The notes beneath the pieces are model-generated. The model searched no databases. It was not told the origin of the DNA and saw only the letters and a program-made list of their open reading frames with translations. Below are positions 12,633 through 20,825 of a stretch of 64,000 nucleotides of DNA, in pieces (the stretch's first letter is position 1; every line of letters begins with the position of its first letter). The position numbers and the translations under genes were made by a program. Location of the stretch: assembly GCA_963682175.1 (NCBI GenBank), contig OY821783.1:38958301-39022300 (forward strand), in the 5' to 3' direction. The DNA comes from Triglochin maritima (taxonomy: Eukaryota; Streptophyta; Magnoliopsida; Alismatales; Juncaginaceae).

Positions 12633-12642
12633 GTAAACATTG

Positions 12643-13430
12643 GTTCGGAATATGTTGTGTGTCTGTTCGGTTTAAGTTGTGTGTCTGTTCGGAATATGTT
12701 GTGTTTCTGTTCGGATTAAGTTAGGTGTCTGTTCGGATTAAGTTGTGTGTCTATTCGGAATATGTTGTGTTTGTTCGGAATAAGTTGTTTGTCTGTTCGT
12801 AATATGTTGTGTGTCTGTTCGGAATACGTTGAGTGTCTGTTCGGAATATGATGTGTGTATGTTCGGTTTAAGTTGTGTGTCTGTTCGGAATACGTTGAGT
12901 GTCTGTTCGGAATAAGTTGAGTGTCTGTTCGGAATAAGTTCTGTGTCTGTTCGGAATACGTTGAGTGTCTGTTCGGAATAAGTTGTGTGTCCGTTCGGAA
13001 TAAGTTGTGTGTCTGTTCCGTTTAAGTTGTGTGTCTGTTCGGAATAAGTTGAGTGTCTGTTCGGAATACGTTGAGTGTCTGTTTGGAATAAGTTCTGTGT
13101 CTGTTCGGAATATGTTGTCTGTCTGTTCGGAATATGTTGTGTGTCTGTTCGGATTAAGTTGTCTGTCTGTTCGGAATACGTTGAGTGTATGTTCGGAATA
13201 TGTTGTGTGTCTGTTCGGAATATATTATGTGTCTGTTCGGAATATGTTGTGTGTCTATTCGGTTTAAGTTGTGTGTTTGTTCGGAATATGTTGTGTGTCT
13301 GTTCGGATTAAGTTGTGTGTCTGTTCGGATTAAGTTGTGTGTCTGTTCGGAATAAGTTGTGGGTCTGTTCGGAATAAGTTGTGTGTCTGTTCGGAATAAG
13401 TTGAGTGTCTGTTCGGAATAAGTTGTCTGG
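12643..13430 (+). repeat. 22-bp minisatellite, intergenic, right half
   Basis: This continues the array at 8634-9233 after the hAT insertion and begins with the duplicated GTTCGGAA. About 35 units run to the 3' side of the convergent Ulp1-like gene. Confidence 0.9.
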
Positions 13431-14459
13431 GAAGAGTTTATAATTTGTACATCTTTTAAAAAATAAACACAAAAAAGAGTTTGTAATTTGTACATGTAAA
13501 CAAATAAACACTAAAAAATATGGACTTCAGATCTACACACACGATCGCCGGTCGCTAAGTAACATGACCGCCAATTCACCCCTGATATAGTGGATGTTAT
13601 TGTGGTCCTTCTCCTTCGTCGGGTCAAGTTTTAGCATAGGCACCTTATCCAGTATATAACATAGGCCCCGCAATCGTTGCTCCCCGGTGGTTGTCGTTGG
13701 CTATTTTTCCTGAGGATTCTCAAGGGCCAGTCGACCTTTAGTAGATCCCTCCAGTATTCAGCCGTATCCGCTGCTGTGCACTCATGTACGCCTATGGTCT
13801 GCTCTGGATCTTCACCTTTCTCTAGCTCCCTAGAGATAATGTTGAACGCCAAAATCTCCTTGGACGGGTCGTGGACAACCACCAGATTCCAATGACCTGC
13901 AGACCAGCATGGTTGTGCGATTACGGACTCTGTTGGAGACACACCTTCAATTTTATGGAGGATAAAATCTTCAATTTCTCTGCCTTGGCCACCCAAAATT
14001 CGCCCGGACTCGAATGTTGATATGCATAAAACTTTTTGGGTTGGGCATCTTTCTTCGAGAACCGAAAGCATAGCGTCGATAGTTTGGTCGGTAATATCCA
14101 TCTCAGGCGTTATAAGTTCCTTCAGGTCGGTGCATGTTAAGCTGCACATATCGCCTCTCCAGATGACCTCTCTTGTCCTTGTTGGCTGCCGTCACGTTCA
14201 ATATCATGTTGACCTCATCAGCTGACAAACTTCCCATTGCAGTCATGTCAACATCAGGCCTTGTCCCTCCTAAGTGGACAGCCAACCTATAATTATCCTC
14301 TATTTTTTCCCCTTTTTTCTTTAGGCTCCTTTGAGCCGCTCTCTCTTTTCTCTTTTGCTCTTCTTCCACATTCTTCTTCTTGCCTCGATGTTCATCTTCC
14401 TTCATCTGCTGCTCCACGATGGTCGTCGAGCGTTGTCTTTTCACGCCCTAGTTTGGTTT

Positions 14460-15085
14460 CCGTGCCTTGCTCTCTTCTTCCCTCTTTTCCTTTTCCTCCT
14501 TCTCCACTCTCTTTCTCTCTTCTTCCTTCTTCCTATCCTCCTCCCTCTTCTTCTCTTCCTCCTTCTCTTCTCTCTTCCTCTCCTCCTCCTTTTTCTTCTC
14601 CTCCTCCCTCTTTTCCTTTTCCTCCTTCTCCACTCTCTTTCTCTCTTCTTCCTTCTTCTTCTCCTCCTCCTTCTCCACTCTCTTTCTCTCCTCTTCCCTC
14701 TTCTTCTCCTCCTCCCTCCTTTTCTCTTCCTCCTTCTCTCCTCCTCCCTCTTTTTCTCTTCCTCCTTCTCCAATCTCTTTCTCTCCTCCTCCATCTTTTT
14801 CTCTTCCTCCTTCTCCACTCTCTTTCTCTCCTCCTCCCTCCCTCTTCTTCTCCTCCTCCCTCTTCTTCTCGTCCCCCTTCTCCACTCTCTTTCTCTCTTC
14901 TTCCTTCATCCTCTCCTCCTCCCTCTTCTTCTCTTCCTCCTTCTCCACTCTCTTTCTCTCTTCTTCATTCTTCTTGTCCTCCTCCCTCTTCTTCTCCTCC
15001 TTTCTCTTTCTCTCTTCTTCCTTCTCTTCCTCCCTCTTCCTCTTTTCTTCTTCCTCCTCTTCGCTCTCGTCTTTCTCCCCACCAG
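14460..15085 (-). repeat. Purine-rich Glu/Lys/Arg-coding tract
   Basis: About 600 bp of imperfect (GGAGGAAGA)n-like repeats lie on the sense strand of the Ulp1-like gene and encode heptad-like EEEKKREEERKR runs, a predicted highly charged coiled coil or single alpha helix. The + strand is almost pure pyrimidine, giving long spurious Ser/Pro/Phe/Leu frames there. Confidence 0.85.
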
Positions 15086-15594
15086 TATTTTCACCGGTCC
15101 CTGTCCCTCGAAGATATATAATTTCTTCCCTCAGCCTCCCACACTCTTCCTTGGTCATCCTCAGTTCTTCCTTGAGGTCGTTAACCTCTTCTGTCGCCTT
15201 CTTTAGGGCAGCTTCGGCCCTAAGCCAGTTCGTCTTCACCTCACTCAGCTCCAACTCTTGGAGCAGCGGGTCACATGGAATGTTGCAATCAGTCAGTTGT
15301 AGCCTTGTCAAACTGCTAGTTGAAGTTGAGCCCTTTCGAACAGGAGTTCGAACAGAACTAATAAGTTCCAGCTCCCTTTCACTCATTGATGGAGCCCCCA
15401 TTAGGTCGAACTTGCCGTTGTAAATCTTAGGTAGGGTAATTCCACGTTCCTCCCATTTCCTCAGGGTTAATCGTTTCCCAAACATTTCCGTCCAACTTCT
15501 CATTCGTGGAAAAAGTCCAGTTCTGGGCTCCCCCAATTTGAATTTCTCACAAAGCCACACCTTCAAATGGAAAAAATCAACTGTTTAGAACGAC

Positions 15595-16425
15595 TCAACA
15601 GACATACGTTCATATTCTTAACAGACACAACTTAATCCGAACAGACACAACACTTAATCCGAACAGACACACCACTTATTCCTAACAAACCCACAACATA
15701 TTCCGAACAGACACACCACTTAATCCGAACAGACACCTAACTTAATCCGAACAGACACCTAACTTAATCCGAACAGACACAACTTAATCCGAACATACAC
15801 ACCACTTATTCCGAACAGACACTCAACTTATTCCGAACAGACACAACACTTAATCCGAACAGACCCGCAACTTATTCCGAACAGACACAACACTTAATCC
15901 AAACAGACACACCACTTATTCCGAACAGACCCACAACATATTCCGAATAGACACACCACTTAATCCGAACAGACACAACACTTAATCCGAACAGACAAAC
16001 AACTTATTCCGAACATACACTCAACTTATTCCGAACAGACACACAACTTATTCCGAACAGACACACAACTTAATCCGAACAGACACCTAACTTAATCCGA
16101 AAAGACACCTAACTTAATCCGAACAGACACCTAACTTAATCCGAACAGACACAACTTAATCCGAACATACACACCACTTATTCCGAACAGACACTCAACT
16201 TATTCCGAACAGACACAACACTTATTCCGAACAGACACACAACTTATTCCGAACAGACACTCAACTTATTCCGAACAGACACAACACTTATTCCGAACAG
16301 ACACACAACTTAATCCGAACAGACACCTAACTTAATCCGAACAGACACACAACTTAATCCGAACAGACACAACAATTAATCCGAACAGACACAACACTTG
16401 ATCCGAACAGACAAAAAAAAACCAA
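15595..16425 (-). repeat. 22-bp minisatellite in Ulp1-like gene intron
   Basis: About 38 units, reading CTTAATCCGAACAGACACAC on +, fill the intron between donor GTAAGT (16436-16431 on -) and the acceptor ending at 15561. On the transcribed strand the unit reads TGTTCGGATTAAG, the same sense as in the transposase gene's intron. Confidence 0.9.
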
Positions 16426-17534
16426 ATAACACTTACTTGTAGTATTGCCACACAACCGTCGATGTTCCCCTGCCTCATAACGAGGTTCCCTGCATTTCTT
16501 CTCTCCTGCAGTTCTAAGCTGGCTTTCTCCAGGCCCCCAACCAGGGCTTCGTGAACTGTACTTGCTCATGCGTATCTGTTTATGCGTCTGATGTTCCTCA
16601 AATGGTGCATGAACCATTGCCTCGGTCGAAGTGTTCCATCATAGAACAAAAAATGGTTGAAGATGAAAGAAATCAGGAGACGAACGTACTCCTCCGTGTC
16701 GCCCATGGTACTGCTTGCCAGCAGATGACCTAAAAGATGTGTGTTGTCAAGGTTCACCCCTTCTCGCCTCTGTACACCCAATGGTTCCATCACCACGGTC
16801 TTCTCATGCATACGTAACCCCAAAATTAGGGCAACGTCTCCCGGTGTAAGGGGAACTACCCCTGATCCTATTCTCAGCCCCACCTCCTCCGCATCGTAGT
16901 GTTCGACGAACCAACCGACTATTTCGTTGTCCGTAGTAATGTTAGGAAGGTCTAGGAAGTGACCGAAAGGGGTGCTCCGGAAAACCTCCTTCTCAACCTT
17001 CTTCATCCTGTCAAACTGCTTTCGGATGGCCGTCCAGGAGCACCGGGATTCCCGGAAGTAGTAGGTGGTTCCCTAAAACAAAAAATTGAAAAAACGAAAG
17101 TTCATCAAAAAAAGAACGACCAAGGGAAGAAAAAAATATATAGACCCACCGGTTCTGGGACAGGTTCGCTATCGACGGCAGGAGTCGAAGAATCCATTAT
17201 GGTTTAGAGGGGAAGAAAGAAAGCCGGAATATGTTCACAGGTACGCTTCCTCCGTTCACAGGTAATCCAACGAGAAAGAAAGCGGGACTCTCCCTTTTTC
17301 GGTCTAGATATTTGGTATCTACCTCGGTATCGGAACCGTCGTTCGTGGGGTGTCTGCCGCTGTCTTATCAGGAAAGCAACCGTCGTTTTTCGAAAACCGT
17401 AAAAAAAAATTAAAACACAATTTAAGACGCGTTTCGAAAGGGTGACATGACAATCCGACTAGACGCTGACTCGACAACTTTTTGGGAGCCAGGTAGGGCA
17501 CGTCACGGACGCAGGCGTCAGTGTATAACGACCC

Positions 17535-17912
17535 AAAGAGAAATCACGACGTCTAATTATAAAACAAAGTAAAAAACTAAAGAATTTGGGGATCGAAAAG
17601 AGGTGCTGGTGAGGAGCAAAGAGCTCCCACGTGATGTCTGATGAGTTATGCTCCCTCCAACTTGCATGTATTATTAATTAATGCTATTGCGATTAGCCTC
17701 TCTAAACTAAAGACATTATATTATCAATGTTATAATGCGGGGTTTGTTTTTATATTGTTGGTGGTTTTAAACATGATGGCTTAATCATGTTCTCACCTGC
17801 TAATAAATATTCTTGTTCAATCACACACTGCTGCTGCTAACGTGCTCAGCAACAGCATCTTCTCTTCCTTCCACTTTACACAGACACCAACACTTATTTG
17901 GAGTTTTATTTA
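17535..17912. other. Spacer between MULE1 and MULE2
   Basis: It starts with MULE1's right TSD (AAAGAGAAA, 17535-17543) and ends with MULE2's left TSD (TTTTATTTA, 17904-17912). Between them is about 360 bp of AT-rich host DNA in which I see no gene. Confidence 0.7.
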
Positions 17913-18152
17913 GAGTCCTTATACACGGATGCGGGCGTTGCGCCTTACGTGGACGTGTTGAGTCAGCGTCCAGTCAGCAAAATTTCTCTTCACGTGCTTT
18001 GGTCTTCTTAAAAACGCCGGTTCTTTAGGTTGAACGATTCTTTTCCCAATACACAGATAGTGCAGACCCTAGGACAGCGTGCAGACCCTTTATTCGTGCA
18101 GAGTCCAGACTTATCATAATAAAATATTGTTTTTAACTTTTAGGTTGGATCA

Positions 18153-18782
18153 ACTTAATCCAAACAGACACACAACATATTCCGAACAGACAGTCTTCTT
18201 ATTCCGAACAGACACACAACTTAATCCGAACAGACAGACTTCTTATTCCGAACAGACACACAACTTAATCCGAACAGACACACAACATATTCCAAACAGA
18301 CACACAACATATTCCGAACAGACACACAACTTAATCCGAACAGACACACAACTTAATCCGAACAGACACACAACTTAATCCGAACAGACACACAACATAT
18401 TCCGAACAGACAGACTACTTATTCCGAACAGACATACTTCTTATTCCGAACAGAAAGACTTCTTATTCCGAACAGACAGACTTCTTATTCCGAACAGACA
18501 CACAACATATTCCGAACAGACAAACAACATATTCCGAACAGACAGACTTCTTATTCCGAACAGACGCACAACTTAATCCGAACAGACACACAACATATTC
18601 CGAACAGACAGACTTCTTATTCCGAACAGAAAGACTTCTTATTCCGAACAGGCAGACTTCTTATTCCGAACAGACACACAACATATTCCGAACAGACAGA
18701 CTTCTTATTCCGAACAGACGCACAACTTAATCCGAACAGACACACAACATATTCCGAACAGATAGACTTCTTATTCCAAACT
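18153..18782 (-). repeat. 22-bp minisatellite in MULE2
   Basis: About 28 units alternate between CACACAACATATTCCGAACAGA and CAGACTTCTTATTCCGAACAGA. This is the same unit family as in MULE1, in the CCGAACAGA orientation on +. A short further block lies at 19059-19157. Confidence 0.9.
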
Positions 18783-18796
18783 GACATACAACTGTT

Positions 18797-18898
18797 ATAC
18801 ATGAAGAAAATGAAGAAGAATGTGATCATTCCTACATTTGTAAGGATGACTTTGGTCTTGTTTGTTGTATATGTGGAATTACACGCAAAAGCATAGAA
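18797..18898 (+). pseudogene. Captured fragment resembling DRD1/CHR35 zinc-binding region, copy 1
   Basis: Thirty-four uninterrupted codons give an acidic stretch followed by [19 protein letters not shown] and a tail TRKSIE. The C-x-H...KDD-x-G-x-V-C-x-x-C-G spacing matches my knowledge of plant CHR35/DRD1-type SNF2 remodelers (CxHxYILKDDLGYVCRVCGVI), which act with Pol V in RNA-directed DNA methylation. No start, ATPase domain or splice sites accompany it. It is part of a 116-bp unit (18783-18898) repeated at 19158-19273. Identity is from remembered motif only. Confidence 0.55.
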
Positions 18899-18931
18899 AG
18901 TGTGTCTAGAAACGGAACAGAAAGTTTGTAT

Positions 18932-19041
18932 TATTTATGTAGAAAGATTGTCTTGTTTATGTAGAAAACTTGTCTTGTTTATGTAAAAAGTTTGTCCAGT
19001 TTATGTAAAATGTTTGTCCAGATTATGTTGAAAATTTGTGT
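18932..19041. repeat. 22-bp tandem repeat TTTATGTAGAAA-type
   Basis: Five units of TTTATGTAAAAAGTTTGTCC type lie between the two captured fragments. They are flanked on both sides by TAGAAA(C/T)GGAACAGAAAGT (18906 and 19041). The unit is unrelated to the TGTTCGG minisatellite but has the same length. Confidence 0.8.
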
Positions 19042-19171
19042 AGAAATGGAACAGAAAGTATTCCGAACATACACACCACTTAATCCGAACAGACAGACTT
19101 CTTATTCCGAACAGACACACAACATATTCCGAACAGACTAACTTCTTATTCCGAACAGACATACAACTGCT

Positions 19172-19273
19172 GTACATGAAGAAAATGAAGAAGAATGTGA
19201 TCATTCCTACATTCTTAAGGATGACTTTGGTCTTGTTTGTTGTATATGTGGAATTATACGCAAAAGCATAGAA
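19172..19273 (+). pseudogene. Captured DRD1/CHR35-like fragment, copy 2
   Basis: This is the second copy of the 34-codon fragment and reads [19 protein letters not shown] then IIRKSIE. Its Leu at the variable position and Ile-Ile are nearer to the presumed parent (YILKDD, CGVI) than copy 1. The two 116-bp copies differ at about five positions. It is followed by a stop after ELSD. Confidence 0.55.
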
Positions 19274-19384
19274 CTTTCTGATTGAACTTTTAACAGTAGA
19301 ACATCACGCCAAAATCCTCGGAAGCTTTGACACCATTGCATCTCGTTCCAGCACATTAACACTTGACCCAGAGGTAGCAAACAA

Positions 19385-19536
19385 ACGGGTGTGATGCCTT
19401 TTCTTAACACAAAACCACAAGAATCGGCATAAGCAACGTAAAATGTTTGGGCTTCTTCGAAAGAGGGGAAAAACATCCCCTCCTTAGGAACGTTTGTCGG
19501 CTGCTCCACTTGGAAAGACACATGAACGATTTCCAT
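19385..19536 (-). pseudogene. FAR1-type transposase N-terminal fragment in MULE2
   Basis: Starting MEIVHVSFQVEQP, this repeats the first 50 or so residues of MULE1's transposase (FPSFEEAQTFYVAYADSCGF). It then leaves the homology at LRKGIT and runs into unrelated sequence to a stop at 19207. Here the frame through the equivalent of MULE1's C8 run is open, which is why I read that run in MULE1 as one base too long. Confidence 0.75.
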
Positions 19537-19832
19537 CAAAGCATAGAGGTAGGACCACAGAAGAGAAATGAAGAAAAAGGAAGACGCATGTTGAGATTTA
19601 TAACAAGTCTCCTGTGCTGTGTAGGAGAGCCAAAATGTTCATGGAAAATGAGTGATTTGAGACGCATTAATGAGGGATGGAGGGATGTAGACATTTGTAC
19701 GAAACGATGAATAAAATAAAAAATAAACTTTTTCTGTGAAGACTGCCAACTCAAACGCGTCTGCTGACTGGGCTGACCACATAAGCGCGCGTCCCGAACG
19801 CTAGCGTCCACTAATCGTTTTCCTTTTATTTA

Positions 19833-20825
19833 TTATTGGTCAAATCTTTTTGTTTACTTCTCGTTACCACTGATCATATTTTGCAAAAAGGTCAAAATTA
19901 AGTACAACAAGATGTTTGGAACGTAAACGATCGATCCTCTTGTTTTCTGTAAAAAAAAGATAAAACATGATGATAGACTACACCAAAATGGTTTTATTCG
20001 AAAACTTGTTTTCTGGTAATGATAAAACATGACAGACTAATCACCTTATTTGTCACGAAAGTAGTTATTATTGTAAGTTTGTAAGTAATGCCGGACCAAT
20101 CTCCCAACCATGCTTGTACTTTTTTTGTATCTACCCAAAATTCTCAAAAACAAATCCGGCACTGCAACAGTACAACAACTACACCTCCAAACCCTTTTTT
20201 CTTCCCAATAAAAATAAAAAAAAACCTTTTTATAATCTCCCAAAATCGAAAATTCTCTTCTTCCCGACCACATATTTCTCTGATTTCTTCCTTTTTTATT
20301 TATATATGTATTATCAAAGCAAGAGGAAACAAAGAAAGAAAGAAAGAAGCTTTTTTGGGTTTTCTCCCAAAACCTAACCCTAGAATTCCTGAATCCATCT
20401 TTTCTGACCTTAATTTTTCTGGGTTCTTCGTAATTCGCCCCAAAGGTTGGATCTTTGCCCCAAAGTTTGAATCTTTGGTCTGGTTTTGGGGGGGAAAAGA
20501 GGGGTTTTTAGTGTTTTTTTGGGATTTTAGTGGGATCTCAAGTTGGGTTTGTGCTTAATTGCAGGTAGTTTGGGGCTTTGTAAGGAATTTTGTGTTTGTT
20601 GACCTTTTCTTGAGTTTGTGTTTAGATTTGGGGATTTGAAGATTTAGGGTAGAATGTTTTTTGGGTGATTGCTAGAAGTTCTTGATCTTATGTTGCAATT
20701 GAAGGTTTGGTTGTTAGAGTTGGAATGGTGAAATCTGAAGTTTCTAATGTTTAGTTTAGTTCAAGGAGTTTTGCTGTTTGAACAAACAAGGTTTTAGACT
20801 AGGGAGTTTATTGTTGTAGTCATAT
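19833..20825 (+). promoter_or_regulatory. Promoter and leader of the auxin receptor gene
   Basis: It begins just after MULE2's right TSD. A TTTATATATG block near 20298 could be the TATA box. The following pyrimidine-rich then T/G-rich 500 bp looks like a long leader; an acceptor-like TTAATTGCAG ends at 20564, so a leader intron is possible. No coding frame of note. Confidence 0.4.

Larger units (their letters stand above)
9234..12642 (-). mobile_element. hAT DNA transposon, apparently autonomous
   Basis: The left terminus is CAACGTTCAGGTA; the right, read inward, is CAATGTTTACGTA. These short imperfect inverted repeats beginning CA, with an 8-bp TSD, are typical of hAT elements. Both subterminal regions (9248-9330 and 12476-12632) are packed with GCCTAGGCG and GCGATCGCC palindromes, probable transposase binding sites. 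One long uninterrupted transposase frame lies on -. The element inserted into MULE1's minisatellite, so it is younger than that array. It may still be competent; I see no lesion in the frame. Confidence 0.9.
13533..17197 (-). pseudogene. MULE-borne Ulp1-like (C48) cysteine protease gene, broken
   Basis: Exon 1 is 17150-17197 (start MDSSTPAV), exon 2 16437-17072, exon 3 13533-15560. The introns have GT-AG ends and keep phase 0. Exon 2 resembles the plant-mobile/DUF1985-type region that precedes Ulp1 domains in MULEs (GWFVEHYDAEEVGL, PLTPGDVALILGLR). Exon 3 begins VWLCEKFKLGEPR, passes through a long Glu/Lys/Arg coiled-coil tract, and ends in a Ulp1 fold with GHWNLVVVHDP (His, Asp) and SNDCGAYVIYW (catalytic Cys). 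Such enzymes cleave SUMO; a role in the element is unproven. Lesions: TGA at 16566-16568 where the family has Trp (NRYAW), TAG at 14448-14450, a frameshift near 14140, and another near 13640. The final tail ends at TAG 13533. Confidence 0.8.
5565..17534. mobile_element. Mutator-like element (MULE1) with transposase and Ulp1-like gene
   Basis: The ends are set by an exact 9-bp target-site duplication, AAAGAGAAA, at 5556-5564 and 17535-17543. Both termini begin with G and continue into imperfect inverted repeats: left GAAAAATAATTGACGGACGC, right (read inward) GGGTCGTTATACACTGACGC. Both then run into a shared block containing CCCTAC(G/C)TGGC. The element is 11,970 bp, of which 3,417 bp are a nested hAT insertion and its extra TSD. 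Inside are a FAR1-type transposase gene on + (5847-8518) and a convergent Ulp1/C48-type protease gene on - (13533-17197). MULEs that carry Ulp1-like genes are known in plants (Kaonashi-type). Both genes are broken, so the copy looks immobile without help. Confidence 0.9.
17913..19823. mobile_element. Non-autonomous MULE (MULE2) carrying gene fragments
   Basis: It is 1,911 bp, bounded by TTTTATTTA at 17904-17912 and 19824-19832. The TSD is AT-rich, but both termini begin with G and share spacing and sequence with MULE1: left GAGTCCTTATACACGGATGC matches MULE1's right end closely, and the right end read inward has GGACGCTAGCG like MULE1's left end. The right arm repeats MULE1's left arm, including the start of the FAR1-type transposase. 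The centre holds minisatellite and two copies of a foreign coding fragment. It has no transposase core and would need one in trans. Confidence 0.8.

Noticed and set aside
14237..15423. Long plus-strand frames rich in Ser, Pro, Phe and Leu (up to 318 codons)
   Set aside because: They are antisense shadows of the Glu/Lys/Arg tract of the Ulp1-like gene on -.
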